From contig NZ_VOSS01000012.1 in assembly GCF_007997035.1 (NCBI RefSeq), positions 27,154 through 91,153 of the forward strand: a stretch of DNA of 64,000 bases, written 5' to 3'. Source of the DNA: Ralstonia sp. TCR112 (GTDB lineage: Bacteria; Pseudomonadota; Gammaproteobacteria; Burkholderiales; Burkholderiaceae). The translations under genes and the position numbers were made by a program. Shown here one piece after another: positions 49,709 to 60,455 of this stretch. Below the pieces are notes generated by a model. The model saw nothing but the letters and a program-made list of their open reading frames with translations. It was not told the origin of the DNA and searched no databases. Numbering within the stretch: the stretch's first letter is position 1; every line of letters starts with the position of its first letter.

Positions 49709-50908
49709 TCATTTCACGGCAAGCAATGCACTTTGCCGGTAATGTCGCTGGGCGTCTTCCACCCGCTCCGTCTGCTCGAACATCTGGGCAAGCGCCAAGT
49801 GCGCATGGGCGCGCAGGTTGCCGGAGTGATCGGCGTCGGCGTACTTGAGCGCAGACTCCAGGTTCGACTGCGCCTTGCCCCAAAGCTGCTCCTTGAAGCA
49901 CAGCATGCCGAGCGTGTAGAACAGGTCGGCATCCACCGGATGCGGGCCAAGCCATTTCTCGGCTTGCTGGATCAGCGGCAGCGCCTTGCCCGGCACCGCG
50001 CAATCGGCGTAGCGACGGATGAGGCGGCTATCCCAATGCGTCTTCAGACCGTCTTCGACGATGCGCTTGGCATCATCGGTACGGCCAAGCTGCGCGAAAT
50101 ACAGCGCCGCCTGCGAAGCGATGCGCGGCGAGCGGCGCTCTTCGGTCGTCAGCTCGCGCCAGAAGCCGTTCAGGGCATCGGCATCGTGGCGGCGCTCGGC
50201 CAGCAGCGTTTCACACGCCATCTGCTTGAGGCGTGCAGCCAGCACAGAATGGATGGCATTGCGCTTTTCCAGGGCGCGCGTGAGGCGCAGCACCTCGCCC
50301 CAATTCTTCAGATGCTGATGCGCGCGCAAGGCAATGCGCTGCGCCTGAATCTGTCGCGAACCCTGCGATTGCAGCTGTGCGATCTTTTCCAGCGCGCCTT
50401 CCGCATCGCGTGCGTCAACCAGCAATTCGGCCATCGACACGAGCTTCGCCTGCTCCCGATCCGGCGAGGTGACTTCTGACATCCACGCATCACGGCGCTC
50501 GGTTTCCTGCATGCGGTGCGCTGCGCGGGCGCCGATCAGCGCGGCCGTCTCGCGCTGAGGCTCCCAGGCCTGGGCCTCTCGCGCCTGGCGCTCCGCATGG
50601 CCGAAGCGCCCGGCAAACAGGCTTTCCATCGCTTCACGCAGCGCGGCGGATGCCTTCAGGATGCGGTTGCGCTCGCGATACGCCGCAGCACGCGCCGGCA
50701 TACCGGCCACATGGTGGAAGAGCCGCATCACAAGATGCAGCACCACGAAGGTCGCCAGCAGCGCAGCCAGCACGAAGTTGAGCGACATCTCCACCCGGTA
50801 CGGCGGGTAGAACAGCACGACGTTGCTCAGGTTCAGTTCCGTAAACAGCGCCAGCCCGACGGCGGCGGCAAACAGGAGCGCGACCCAGAATACCCAGCGC
50901 ATGCTCAC
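49709..50908 (-). CDS. hemY: HemY protein (haem biosynthesis-associated TPR membrane protein)
   Basis: 399 residues. Two N-terminal helices ('VFWVALLFAAAVGLALF' and 'LNFVLAALLATFVVLHLVM', 5-60) are followed by TPR-like helical repeats to the C-terminus. This is the HemY of the hemCDXY cluster, not protoporphyrinogen oxidase. Start GTG at 50908 overlaps the hemDX stop as GTGA, so the two are translationally coupled. Its exact role in haem synthesis is unsettled. Confidence 0.92.
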   Translation of the reverse strand: MSMRWVFWVALLFAAAVGLALFTELNLSNVVLFYPPYRVEMSLNFVLAALLATFVVLHLVMRLFHHVAGMPARAAAYRERNRILKASAALREAMESLFAGRFGHAERQAREAQAWEPQRETAALIGARAAHRMQETERRDAWMSEVTSPDREQAKLVSMAELLVDARDAEGALEKIAQLQSQGSRQIQAQRIALRAHQHLKNWGEVLRLTRALEKRNAIHSVLAARLKQMACETLLAERRHDADALNGFWRELTTEERRSPRIASQAALYFAQLGRTDDAKRIVEDGLKTHWDSRLIRRYADCAVPGKALPLIQQAEKWLGPHPVDADLFYTLGMLCFKEQLWGKAQSNLESALKYADADHSGNLRAHAHLALAQMFEQTERVEDAQRHYRQSALLAVK

Positions 50909-53025
50909 TCCTTGCCCGAACCGCGCACCGCGGCAAGGCTGTCAGCCAGCGTCGGCACCTGCAGCGTGCCAACCGTCGCGCGCACTTGCGACAGTTGATT
51001 CTGCACCGTGGTCACGCGCGGAGACTGCGTATCGAAGTAGCGCGCGAGCAGCGTATCGGCACGACCGAGATCGGCGCGGAACACGGCGTCATTGCGCGAG
51101 AGCAACGCCAGGCGCGCGTTCATCAAGCGCAGCTTGAGGTTTTCGCGCAGGAACCACGCCTGGTCGGAAGACAGCAGCAGCGCCTCCGTCTGATCGACGC
51201 GGCGGACCTGCACGATCTGGCCGAGTTCGCCGCGCACGTCGTTCCACAAACGCCCCCACCAGGCACGCACGCCAGCCGACCATCCGGCGTTTGGTTGCGT
51301 CGATGCAGCCGGCGCAGAGGCAGCCGCAGCCTGCGCCTTGGCATTCTTCGTGGGCTTCACGGCAGCATGCGGCGCCTGCGCAACCTGTTCCACCTCCAAC
51401 GGCTGGGCCGACGAGATGAGCGGCAGCGTATCGACCGCGTTGATGGCGTCGTCCAGCCGCAGCGCAGCACCGGCCAGATCCAACGACGGCATCGCCTTGA
51501 GCTTGGCCATGTCACGCGATACCGCGCGGCGCACAGCGTTGAACTGCGGCTTGTCGAGCGTAGCCAGGCGCGCATCGACCGTTTGCAGCGCCGCCAGAGC
51601 ACCGGCGACATTGCCCGTCAGTTGCAGTTGCTCGGCGGTGACTTCCAACGAACGCTGGATCTCGGCGCGCTGCCAGTCATCGCGGTTGCGCAGCAGGTCT
51701 TGATTGGCCTGTTCCAGGGCGGCCTGGCGGTCGCGCGTTTCTGCGGTGCGGGCATCCAGCGCACCGAATTTCTGCTGCAACTGGGAAACCGAATCCTGAT
51801 CCGCACGCGACAGCACGCGCATCTCCTGCGCCAGGGCTTCGTTCGTCTGGGCGTGCTGGCGGATCTCGCGTGCAAGGCGCTCGTTGCGCACCTGCAGCGC
51901 GGCCACCGCCGCCACGACGGCCACCAGGACTACCCAAATCAACCAACCGCCGCGAGCGGGCGCATGGTTGACCGTCATGGTGGGCGCAAACGCTGCCGGC
52001 GGGGCAGCAGGCGCAGGGACAGGACTCGGCTTGGCCGCTGCGGGGGCTGGTGTCGAAGCGGGAGCGGACGAGGGAACGGGAGTCTGCGTCACAGTGGAAG
52101 AAGAAGTAGACGGATTGGGTTCAGCCGGCACTGTTGGCGAGCCATGCTCGGGAGCGGATATCGGCCCGGCCCAGGCGAGCACGCTGGCGAGGAGCCGGTC
52201 ATCGCCTGCGCCGGTCAGCGTCACGTCGCGAAAACCCAGCGATTCGGCCTGCTCGACGATGCGCGCGTGCGAAGCAAAGCACGGCGCACCGTGCAGCGTA
52301 TCGAGATCAGCAGGCGACAGATTGGCGCGGGCCAGCTCATCGAGATTGCGGACAGCCTCGGAGCTGGTGAGCGTCCAGGCGTGGCGGGCCGAAAGCACGG
52401 CACGCAACGCGAGCCACGCAGCGGCATCGGGCACCGGCACGCTGCGGCGATAGGCTTCCACCGTACGGACCGATGCGCCGGCTTCGCGCAGTTGATCGGC
52501 CAGCCATTCGCGGCCGCCGTTGCCGCGCACGATCAGCACTTCACGGCCGCTCAACGAGGGCACATCCAGCCGCGCATAAAGCGCCTCGGAATCCTGGCGC
52601 GCGTCGTCGGCATGCGTATCGGGCTTGATCACACGATGCGCGGGCGGTGCGACTCCGTGCGTGGCAAGGGCCTGTGCGCTCGCGGGGCCGACCACCGCCA
52701 CCGGCACTTCCTGCGGCCAGCGGAACCCCTCGGGCATCGCGGCAAATGCCTGCTGCACGGCGTTGGGGCTCACGAATACGACAAGCGCATAGCGCGACGG
52801 ATCGCTCAGCGCGGCGCGCAAGTCGTCGAGATTGGGCGTCGGCGCAATGTCGAGCAGCGGAAACTGGTGCGTGCGCAGGCCGTGGCGCTCCAGCGCCGCC
52901 ACCAGCATGGGCGCCTGCGCGCGCGGACGCGTGACCACCACCACGGGCGGGGGTGCCGTTTGAACAGGCGGCGTGCTGGATGCGGGCGACGATGGTGACA
53001 AGCGCGGTGGCAAGTGGTCGTCCAT
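50905..53025 (-). CDS. hemDX: Fused uroporphyrinogen-III synthase HemD / HemX membrane protein
   Basis: 706 residues. The N-terminal HemD domain (about 27-275) has 'VVVVTRPRAQAPMLVAALERHG', 'VFVSPNAVQQAF', 'VVGPASAQAL' and 'LIVRGNGGREWLADQLREAGASVRTVEAYRR'. It is followed by a low-complexity Pro/Ala/Ser linker (about 280-350), one membrane helix 'GGWLIWVVLVAVVAAVAALQ' and a HemX coiled-coil periplasmic domain. HemD makes uroporphyrinogen III from hydroxymethylbilane, the HemC product. The fusion is a known Ralstonia/Burkholderia arrangement. It lies between hemC and hemY. Confidence 0.93.
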   Translation of the reverse strand: MDDHLPPRLSPSSPASSTPPVQTAPPPVVVVTRPRAQAPMLVAALERHGLRTHQFPLLDIAPTPNLDDLRAALSDPSRYALVVFVSPNAVQQAFAAMPEGFRWPQEVPVAVVGPASAQALATHGVAPPAHRVIKPDTHADDARQDSEALYARLDVPSLSGREVLIVRGNGGREWLADQLREAGASVRTVEAYRRSVPVPDAAAWLALRAVLSARHAWTLTSSEAVRNLDELARANLSPADLDTLHGAPCFASHARIVEQAESLGFRDVTLTGAGDDRLLASVLAWAGPISAPEHGSPTVPAEPNPSTSSSTVTQTPVPSSAPASTPAPAAAKPSPVPAPAAPPAAFAPTMTVNHAPARGGWLIWVVLVAVVAAVAALQVRNERLAREIRQHAQTNEALAQEMRVLSRADQDSVSQLQQKFGALDARTAETRDRQAALEQANQDLLRNRDDWQRAEIQRSLEVTAEQLQLTGNVAGALAALQTVDARLATLDKPQFNAVRRAVSRDMAKLKAMPSLDLAGAALRLDDAINAVDTLPLISSAQPLEVEQVAQAPHAAVKPTKNAKAQAAAASAPAASTQPNAGWSAGVRAWWGRLWNDVRGELGQIVQVRRVDQTEALLLSSDQAWFLRENLKLRLMNARLALLSRNDAVFRADLGRADTLLARYFDTQSPRVTTVQNQLSQVRATVGTLQVPTLADSLAAVRGSGKE

Positions 53026-53040
53026 GGCGAGCCGTGGGAG

Positions 53041-54056
53041 TTAGGTAGCAGGCGGCGCGTCGGCGCCCAGCATGGCAAGAATGTCACGTGCCCCGCCGGC
53101 CAGCATCTGCTGGGCGACGCGCACACCCAGTGCGTCCGCTTCGGCCAGCGTGGATGGCGTGGCTTCGCCATCCACGGCAAGCTTGCGGGTGCCGTCCTGC
53201 GACGCGACAAAGGCACGCAAGCGCAGCGAGCCGGTGTCCGACCACTGCGCGAACGAGGCCAGCGGCACCTGGCACGAACCGCCGAGAATGCGCGACACGG
53301 CGCGTTCAGCAGTCACAGCCAGCGCCGTAGCGTCATCGTGCAGCGGCGCGAGACACGCTCGCACATCTGCACGATCGGCGCGGATCTCGATGCCAAGCGC
53401 ACCCTGCCCTGCTGCCGGTAGCGATTCTTCCGGCGCGATGGTCGAGCGGATGCGATCGGCGAGCCCCAGGCGCTTGAGCCCGGCAGCGGCGAGGATGATG
53501 GCGGCGTAGTCGCCACGGTCAAGCTTGCCGAGCCGCGTATCCAGGTTGCCCCGCAGCGGCTGGATGACCAGATGCGGGAAGCGCGCGCGGAGCGAAGCCT
53601 CGCGGCGCAGGCTGGAGGTGCCCACGACGGTGCCGGCCGGCAGCGAAGCCAGATCGGCGTAGTCGTTGGAAACAAAGGCGTCGCGCGGGTCTTCGCGCTC
53701 GAGGATGGCGGAAAGCGCAAAGCCCTGCGGCAATTCCATCGGCACGTCCTTGAGCGAATGCACGGCCAGATCGGCGCGCCCCTCGGCCAGCGCGACTTCC
53801 AGTTCCTTCACGAACAAACCTTTGCCCCCCACCTTCGCGAGGGAGCGATCGAGAATCTGGTCGCCGCGCGTGGTCATTCCAAGGATGGACACGTCGCACG
53901 CGGGATAGTATTTTTGCAATGCAGCACGCACGTGTTCGGCTTGCCAGAGGGCAAGCGACTCTCGCGCGAGGCAATGACCAGCTTGGTCGGCGCCTGGGCT
54001 GCAGGAGTCGTTGCAAGCTGGGATTGACGGGAAGTCGGGCGGGCGTTTGAAGACAT
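53041..54056 (-). pseudogene. hemC: Porphobilinogen deaminase hemC, frame broken by one base
   Basis: The N-terminus '[12 protein letters not shown]' is in one frame and the rest ('[51 protein letters not shown]') in another. The break is at 53949-53953, where a missing G (TTGGCC read as TTGCC) restores '[14 protein letters not shown]'. The body is intact: '[11 protein letters not shown]', '[14 protein letters not shown]', '[12 protein letters not shown]' and the dipyrromethane Cys in '[10 protein letters not shown]'. The repaired length is 338. As haem synthesis is essential here, this is very probably a sequence error. It is the first gene of hemC-hemDX-hemY. Confidence 0.92.
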
Positions 54057-54165
54057 GCGGCAATGGTAGCACGCAGCTTTTTCGCGACAGTCCGGCTATC
54101 ACGTTGAAGTGATACAGAAACGAGGGCCCTTCAGGCACCTTCGAGCACCCAACCTAGGAGACACC

Positions 54166-57100
54166 ATGACGCAGCCCGCCGCGCGCCGAGCTTCCTCGCG
54201 CGCGACCACCGCCCGCAAGGCTTCCGCCGCCCCCGCCAAGACCAGCAAGGCCCCCAAGGCCATCAAGACTGCCAAGCCAGCCGCCAAACCGGTGACCAAG
54301 GCAAACGGCGCGGACGAAGCCAATGGCGCATCACTCGGCCCCACTTCCCGGCGCTCGTCGGGTAGCGCCGCGGCCAAGGATCAGCCGCTGAAGGAAGACA
54401 TCCGCTTCCTTGGGCGCCTGCTGGGCGACGTGCTGCGTGACCAGGAAGGCGGCACCGTCTTCGAAACCGTCGAGACCATCCGCCAGACCGCCGTGCGCTT
54501 CCGCCGCGACGGCGACCGCCAGGCCGAGCAGGAGCTCGACCGGCTGCTGAAGACGCTGTCGCGCGACCAGACCACGTCGGTGGTGCGGGCCTTCAGTTAT
54601 TTCTCTCACCTGGCGAACATCGCTGAAGACCAGCACCACAATCGCCGCCGCCGCGTGCATGCGCTGGCCGGATCGCCGCCGCAGCCGGGCAGCCTGATGC
54701 GCGCGCTGCTGTCTGCCGCAGACGAAGGCCTGTCGGGCGACGTGCTGCGCCGATTCTTCGAGACCGCACTGATCGTGCCGGTGCTGACCGCACACCCGAC
54801 CGAGGTGCAGCGCAAGAGCACGCTCGACGCCCAGCGCGAAATCGCCCGCCTGCTGGCCGAGCGCGACGCACCGCTCACCACGCGCGAGCGAGAGCGCAAC
54901 ACCGCGCTGCTGCGTGCCCACGTCACCAAGCTGTGGCAAACGCGCATGCTGCGCACCACGCGCCTGATGGTGGCCGATGAGATTGAAAACGCGCTGTCGT
55001 ATTACCAGACCACTTTCCTGCGCGAGATCCCGGCGCTCTACCGCGAGCTGGAAGAAGACATCGCGACGGTCTTCCCGCGCCGCGGCGCACGCGGCGAACC
55101 GGCACCGCTGCCGCCCTTCTTCCAGATGGGCTCGTGGATCGGCGGCGACCGCGACGGCAATCCGTTTGTCACCGCGACGACGTTGCGCGACGCTGCGCGG
55201 AAGCAGGCGAGCGTGATCCTGGCGTGGTACCTGGAAGAGATCCACGCACTGGGCGCGGAGCTGTCGATGTCAACGTCGCTCGTGGATGTGAGCGCGGAGC
55301 TGCAGGCGCTGGCCGAGCGCTCGCCCGATCATTCTGAACATCGCGTGGACGAGCCATACCGCCGTGCGCTGATTGGCGTGTATGCGCGCCTGGCTGCAAC
55401 CTGCCGCGAGCTGACCGGCGAAGATGCGGGCCGCCACGCCGTCGGCCCGGCACCGGCTTACAGCAACGCAGAGGAACTGCGTGCCGACATCCAGATCGTG
55501 ATCGATTCGCTGGCGGCACACCACGGTGAAGTGCTGGCCGATGCGCGGCTGGCATCGCTGGCGCGCGCGATTGACGTGTTCGGCTTCCACCTGTCGTCGA
55601 TCGACCTGCGGCAGGTGTCGGACGTGCACGAAGCGACCGTCGCCGAGCTGCTGAAGGTGGCCGGTGTGGAAGGCGCCTATGCGGCGCTGTCCGAGGCTGA
55701 CAAGCGCACGCTGCTGCTGCGCGAGTTGCAGCAGCCGCGCGTGCTGACGCTGCCGTTCCACGCGTACAGCGAGCAGACCACGTCGGAAATCGACATCTTC
55801 CGCGCCGCGCGCGAGGTGCGTGCCCGCTACGGCAATCGCATCGTGCGCAACTACATCATTTCGCACACCGAGACGCTGTCCGACCTGCTCGAAGTGATGC
55901 TGCTGCAGAAGGAAGCCGGCATGTTCCGCACGGGCGCCAATGGCAGCGGCGGGGCCGCGCTGGACGTGATGGTGATCCCGCTGTTCGAAACCATCGAAGA
56001 CTTGCGCAACGCCCCGGAAATCATGGGCGACCTGCTGGCCCTGCCCGTCTTCGATGCCGTGCTGGCCGCGCAAGGCAACGAGCAGGAAGTCATGCTCGGC
56101 TACTCGGATTCCAACAAGGACGGCGGTTTCCTCACCTCCAACTGGGAGCTGTACAAGGCCGAGCTGGCGCTGGTGGATCTGTTCGAGCGCAAGGGCGTGC
56201 GCCTGCGCCTGTTCCACGGCCGCGGCGGCACGGTGGGCCGGGGCGGCGGCCCGACGTACCAGGCCATCCTGTCGCAGCCGCCGGGCACCGTGAACGGGCA
56301 GATTCGTCTGACCGAACAAGGCGAAATCATCTCCAGCAAGTTCGCCAACCCCGAGATCGGCCGGCGCAACCTGGAGACCATCGTCGCGGCCACGCTGGAA
56401 GCAACGCTGCTGCCTACGCGCAACCGCCCCAAGGGCCTGGAGGAGTTCGAAGCCGCCATGCAGGCGCTGTCGGACAACGCCTTTGCCGCGTACCGCAACC
56501 TCGTCTATGAAACGCCGGGCTTCAAGGACTACTTCTTCGCCACCACGCCGATCACCGAGATTGCCGACCTGAACCTCGGTTCGCGCCCGGCCTCGCGCAA
56601 GCTGATGGACAAGAAGCACCGCCGCATCGAAGACCTGCGTGCGATTCCGTGGGGCTTCTCATGGGGCCAATGCCGTCTGCTGCTGCCGGGCTGGTTCGGC
56701 TTTGGCAGCGCGGTGCAGCGCTGGTTGGACGACGCCGGCAACGCCAAGGCCCGCGCCGCGCGCCTGACCACGCTCAAGCGCATGCACAAGCAGTGGCCGT
56801 TCTTTGCGAACCTGCTGTCGAACATGGACATGGTGCTGTCCAAGGCGGATCTGAACGTGGCGTCGCGCTACGCGCAGCTCTGCGACGACCGCAAGCTGCG
56901 TAACGCGGTCTTCTCGCGCATCTCGGCGGAGTTCACGTTGACCGAGCAGATGCTGGCCGCCATCACGGGCCAGTCGGAGCGCCTGGCCGACAACCCGCTG
57001 CTGGCGCGTTCCATCAAGAACCGCTTCCCGTATCTCGACCCGCTGAACCATTTGCAGGTCGAGCTGCTCAAGCGCTTCCGCTCGGGCAAGGCCGGCAGCG

Positions 57101-57174
57101 ACGATGCACGCGTGCGGCGCGGCATCCATCTGTCGATCAACGGGATTGCCGCAGGCCTTCGCAACAGCGGCTGA
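54166..57174 (+). CDS. ppc: Phosphoenolpyruvate carboxylase
   Basis: 1002 residues. The catalytic His motif '[14 protein letters not shown]', the bicarbonate/PEP residues in '[11 protein letters not shown]' and '[14 protein letters not shown]', '[10 protein letters not shown]' and the C-terminal 'LLRNSG'-like end are canonical. It replenishes oxaloacetate. An extra Ala/Lys/Ser-rich N-terminal tail of about 75 residues precedes the usual start ('[13 protein letters not shown]'). I chose the ATG at 54166 with TAGGAGAC upstream. It is divergent from hemC. Confidence 0.96.
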   Translation: MTQPAARRASSRATTARKASAAPAKTSKAPKAIKTAKPAAKPVTKANGADEANGASLGPTSRRSSGSAAAKDQPLKEDIRFLGRLLGDVLRDQEGGTVFETVETIRQTAVRFRRDGDRQAEQELDRLLKTLSRDQTTSVVRAFSYFSHLANIAEDQHHNRRRRVHALAGSPPQPGSLMRALLSAADEGLSGDVLRRFFETALIVPVLTAHPTEVQRKSTLDAQREIARLLAERDAPLTTRERERNTALLRAHVTKLWQTRMLRTTRLMVADEIENALSYYQTTFLREIPALYRELEEDIATVFPRRGARGEPAPLPPFFQMGSWIGGDRDGNPFVTATTLRDAARKQASVILAWYLEEIHALGAELSMSTSLVDVSAELQALAERSPDHSEHRVDEPYRRALIGVYARLAATCRELTGEDAGRHAVGPAPAYSNAEELRADIQIVIDSLAAHHGEVLADARLASLARAIDVFGFHLSSIDLRQVSDVHEATVAELLKVAGVEGAYAALSEADKRTLLLRELQQPRVLTLPFHAYSEQTTSEIDIFRAAREVRARYGNRIVRNYIISHTETLSDLLEVMLLQKEAGMFRTGANGSGGAALDVMVIPLFETIEDLRNAPEIMGDLLALPVFDAVLAAQGNEQEVMLGYSDSNKDGGFLTSNWELYKAELALVDLFERKGVRLRLFHGRGGTVGRGGGPTYQAILSQPPGTVNGQIRLTEQGEIISSKFANPEIGRRNLETIVAATLEATLLPTRNRPKGLEEFEAAMQALSDNAFAAYRNLVYETPGFKDYFFATTPITEIADLNLGSRPASRKLMDKKHRRIEDLRAIPWGFSWGQCRLLLPGWFGFGSAVQRWLDDAGNAKARAARLTTLKRMHKQWPFFANLLSNMDMVLSKADLNVASRYAQLCDDRKLRNAVFSRISAEFTLTEQMLAAITGQSERLADNPLLARSIKNRFPYLDPLNHLQVELLKRFRSGKAGSDDARVRRGIHLSINGIAAGLRNSG

Positions 57175-58601
57175 TCAGGCAGCCAGCGCGGTGGCGGCCG
57201 GGCGTCGGCTGATCCACGCCATCGCCATCGCGCCGGCGTACGACAGCGTCATCAGGCCAAACACCATCGGCGAGGCGTGCGCCAGCTCGGGCACCACCGT
57301 CACGACGGCGCCCGCCGCTGCCACGCCCAGCAAACTGCCGGTCTGCCGCGCGGCGTTAAGCAGGCCCGACGCCGTGCCGGCCAGCTCGCCCGGCGCGGCT
57401 GACAGGATGGTCGACGTCATCGGCGCAATCGCCAGCGCGGTCCCGCCGCCGTAAGCCACCATCGTCGCGCTCACCACCCACAGGTGCACATGGCCCGTCA
57501 GCGCGGCCGACGTTGCCAGCAAACCCGCTGCGCCGATCACGAGGCCGCTCAGCATCATGGCCGGCGTGGAAAAACGCGCCATCAGCTTGCCCGCGAAGAT
57601 GTTGCCCGCCGACAGGCTCACCGCCATCGGCAGCATGACGAGCCCGGTTTGCCGTGCGCTGAGATGCTCGACGTTCTGCAAATGCAGGCTCAGCACGAAC
57701 AGGGCACCGTAATAGCCGAAATTCAGCAGGAACCCCACGCCGTTGACCGCGCCCAGCGTGCGATGCCCCAGCCAGGCCAGCGGCACGAGCGGCGCGCGCG
57801 CACGGCGTTCGGCCACAACGAACAGCGCACCGGCCGCCACCGTCAGCAGCGCGGCACCCCACACCCAGGGCGACAGCGTGCCGCGCACCGGCCACTCGAT
57901 CGCGGCAAAGCACAGCGCCGCGAGCATCACCGCGCTCGTCACCTGCCCCGCCCAGTCGAACGGCTTCGCCCGTGCCGGCGGGTCGTTGCGCACGATCATC
58001 CACGTACCCAGCATGCCGGCCACGCCCAGCGGCACGTTGATCAGGAAGGCACTGCGCCAGCCGTATGTATCGACCAGCATGCCGCCCAGCGCCGGGCCCA
58101 CGGCCGCGGCAGTCGCGACGATGGCGCCCCACAGGCCGATGGCCCAGGCGCGCTCGCGCGGATCCTCGAACGTACTGCGGATGAGCGATAACGAGCTGGG
58201 CAGGAACATCGCTGCGCCCACGCCTTGCAGGATGCGTGCTGCGATCAGCGTGGTCACTGAAGGCGCCAGCCCGCAGCCGGCCGAGGCCACCATGAAGACG
58301 CCATCCCCGCCATGAACACGGTGCGCGCGCCAATGCGATCGCTCAGCAAGCCACCCGTGAGGATGAAGGCGGCGAAGGCCAGCGTGTAGGCGTCAACGAT
58401 CCAGGCGAGTTCTGCGACGCTGCTGTGCAGGCTGTCGCGCATGGCAATGAGCGCCACGTTGACCACGGTGGTGTCGAGCACCGCCATGAACACGCCCGAC
58501 GTGAGAATGCCCAGCGTGGCATTGCGGCGCCACCGGCTGAGGTCGGGTTGCAAGTCGGCCCGGGGAGCGGCATCCATAGTGTTGGCGTTGCACGAAGACA
58601 T
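57175..58601 (-). pseudogene. MFS drug/metabolite exporter (14-TMS DHA2 type), frame broken by one base
   Basis: The N-terminal part 'LGILTSGVFMAVLDTTVVNVALIAMRDSL', 'WIVDAYTLAFAAFILTGGLLSDRIGARTVFMAGMA' is typical of DHA2 exporters. Near 58299-58301 the frame shifts and resumes as 'FMVASAGCGLAPSVTTLIAARILQGVGAAMFLPSSLSL'. One missing G (GCGGTC read as GCGTC) restores a protein of about 475 residues. The start is uncertain (58625, 58601 or 58577). The stop abuts the convergent ppc stop. It is divergent from a LysR gene with a rich dyad region between. Sequence error is likely. Confidence 0.82.
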
Positions 58602-58651
58602 GGTGGAACCATTTGGCAATTTCATGCAGCCAAGTGTAGGCTGGACACCGC

Positions 58652-58676
58652 ATGCAAAAAAGCAGCGTTTTTGCAT
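58652..58676. promoter_or_regulatory. LysR-type operator between the exporter and its regulator
   Basis: ATGCAAAAA-N7-TTTTTGCAT, a perfect 9-bp inverted repeat in the divergent intergenic region, matching the T-N11-A layout of LysR sites. Confidence 0.7.
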
Positions 58677-58684
58677 TGCACCGC

Positions 58685-58696
58685 TGCAAATTTGCA
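58685..58696. promoter_or_regulatory. Second TGCAA-type palindrome
   Basis: TGCAAATTTGCA, a perfect 12-bp palindrome 9 bp from the first dyad. TTTGCATTGCAC occurs twice in direct orientation across the two (58670-58681 and 58692-58703), suggesting a multi-site regulator array. Confidence 0.6.
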
Positions 58697-58726
58697 TTGC
58701 ACATCTACGAAGACTCGGAGCCTGAC

Positions 58727-59611
58727 GTGAACTGGGACAACGGACGCTTCTTCCTGGCCGTGGCGCGCACGTGCACGCTGCGCGGTGCGGCACAGCGCCT
58801 GGGGGTGGATCAGGCCACGGTCGGCCGCCGCATTGCCGCGCTGGAAGAGGAGCTATCGGCCAAGCTTTTTCTGCGCACGTCGACCGCGCTGGTGCTCACG
58901 CCTGCCGGCGAAGCGCTGATCGGCCCGGCCGAAGCGATGGAGCAGGCAGCACACACCATCGAGCGCCGCGTTGCCGGCATCGACGATCAGTTCGCCGGCA
59001 CGATCCGTGTGGCCACGACCGACACGATGGCCGCCACCTTTGTCCTGCCGGCCATCGCGCAACTGCGGCAGCGGCATCCAGGCATCGACGTGGTCTGCAT
59101 GGCTTCGAAGAGCATTGCCAACCTGACCAAGCGCGAAGCCGACGTGGCGGTGCGCACGGTGCGGCCCGATTCGCCGGACCTCATCGCGCGGCGCATCGGA
59201 CAAATGGAAACGGGCGTCTATGCGAGCCGCAGCTACGTGGCCGCGCGCGGCGAGCCCGAGGAAGGGACGGCCTTTGCCGGGCACGACCTGGTGCTCTATC
59301 CGCGCAACGAAGTGCCGTGGATGTGGGAAGACCTGTGCGGGGAGCCCATCACGCGCGGGCGTGTCGTCTTGCAGAGCAATTCGGCGCTGGCGTTGTTCGA
59401 GGCGGTGGCTGCGGGCATGGGGATCACCGAGTTGGTCTGCCGCCGTGCGCAGACCTATCCGCAACTGGTGCGCGTGCTACCCAACCGCCGCAGCATGCAG
59501 GACGTCTGGCTCGTCACGCACGCCGATCTGCACAAGACTGCCCGCGTGCGGGCCTTGCTCGATTGCATCGTCGAAGCGTTCGACGCGAACAAAAAAACCG
59601 CCACACCGTAA
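58727..59611 (+). CDS. LysR-family transcriptional regulator
   Basis: 294 residues. 'NWDNGRFFLAVARTCTLRGAAQRLGVDQATVGRRIAALEEEL' is the winged-helix domain (2-60), followed by an effector domain. I chose the GTG at 58727 because family members start at 'xNWDDLRFFL'. An upstream in-frame ATG would translate the operator. It is divergent from the MFS exporter and probably its regulator. Confidence 0.88.
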   Translation: MNWDNGRFFLAVARTCTLRGAAQRLGVDQATVGRRIAALEEELSAKLFLRTSTALVLTPAGEALIGPAEAMEQAAHTIERRVAGIDDQFAGTIRVATTDTMAATFVLPAIAQLRQRHPGIDVVCMASKSIANLTKREADVAVRTVRPDSPDLIARRIGQMETGVYASRSYVAARGEPEEGTAFAGHDLVLYPRNEVPWMWEDLCGEPITRGRVVLQSNSALALFEAVAAGMGITELVCRRAQTYPQLVRVLPNRRSMQDVWLVTHADLHKTARVRALLDCIVEAFDANKKTATP

Positions 59612-59630
59612 CGAGCAGCCGGTGTGGCGG
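59598..59630 (-). terminator. Intrinsic terminator after the ferritin-like gene
   Basis: CCGCCACACCG / CGGTGTGGCGG stem followed on the minus strand by seven T. It overlaps the 3' end of the lysR gene. Confidence 0.8.
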
Positions 59631-59643
59631 CCCAACAAACCGC

Positions 59644-60249
59644 TTAGCTGATGAACGCCACCGGCACCGGGTCTTCACCCAGCACCGAAAGCAGCACCGC
59701 CCAATGCATTGCCTCATCGCCCAGGATGCTGGCGGCGGCCTTGGTCAGATCGCGCGTGTAGAAATTCGGCATCACGCCCAGATACGCCGAAGTGGCGCCC
59801 TTCTCGAGCCCGGCGGCAAAACGCAGCACGTCGGCCTGCGTCTTGAGCTGACTGACCGGGAAGTTGTATTCGGCCACCTTCTTTTCCATGACGGGCGTAC
59901 CGCCAAGCTTGGAGACCGTGCCCGCCAGCACCGATGCATGCGCCTTGTGATGGCCCTGGAACTTCACGGCCGTCTCCAGCACCGGCTTTTGCAACAGGCC
60001 GCTCTCGGCCCCCACCTGATAGGCGGCGATGGCCTGGTACTCCAGCCCGAGCGCTACGTTCAGGATGTTGATGTCGTCTTTCACGCTGCCCGACTGGTTC
60101 TGCGCCCAGGCCGGCATCGATTGCCCCAGAGACACCGCTGCCAGCGAGCCCAGCGCCATCAGCCCCGGCGCGCGCAGCAGCACACGGCGGCGCGCGTCGA
60201 TGCGCGGGTTCTCATCCTCGAACAGTTCCATCTCGTTGGTCGTATTCAT
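59644..60249 (-). CDS. Tat-exported ferritin-like domain protein
   Basis: 201 residues. Twin-arginine-like 'ARRRVLLRAPGLMALGSLAAVSLGQSMPAWA' (19-49) directs folded export. The mature part is a ferritin-like four-helix bundle with 'LGLEYQAIAAYQVGAESGLL' (E-x2-Y), 'FQGHHKAHASVL' and 'GDEAMHWAVLL' (E-x2-H) as potential metal ligands. It resembles the PF13668 group, whose function is unknown. It is divergent from an ECF sigma/anti-sigma pair, which may control it. Confidence 0.83.
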   Translation of the reverse strand: MNTTNEMELFEDENPRIDARRRVLLRAPGLMALGSLAAVSLGQSMPAWAQNQSGSVKDDINILNVALGLEYQAIAAYQVGAESGLLQKPVLETAVKFQGHHKAHASVLAGTVSKLGGTPVMEKKVAEYNFPVSQLKTQADVLRFAAGLEKGATSAYLGVMPNFYTRDLTKAAASILGDEAMHWAVLLSVLGEDPVPVAFIS

Positions 60250-60455
60250 CGTCGGTCTCCTTGCATATGTCGGGAAGAAGCACGACCCACGTACTGCCGA
60301 GGTGCGGATCGCGGGCGTTTGTCCAGCGCCTGACCGCTTATACGAACGGCGTGCCCAACTGGATGCAAATACCTCCGCACCTTTCACGTGAATTCCCCGC
60401 CAACCACGGTTTCTACCTACACTTTGGGCAGAACCGTCCACAAAAAGCTGCTCAC

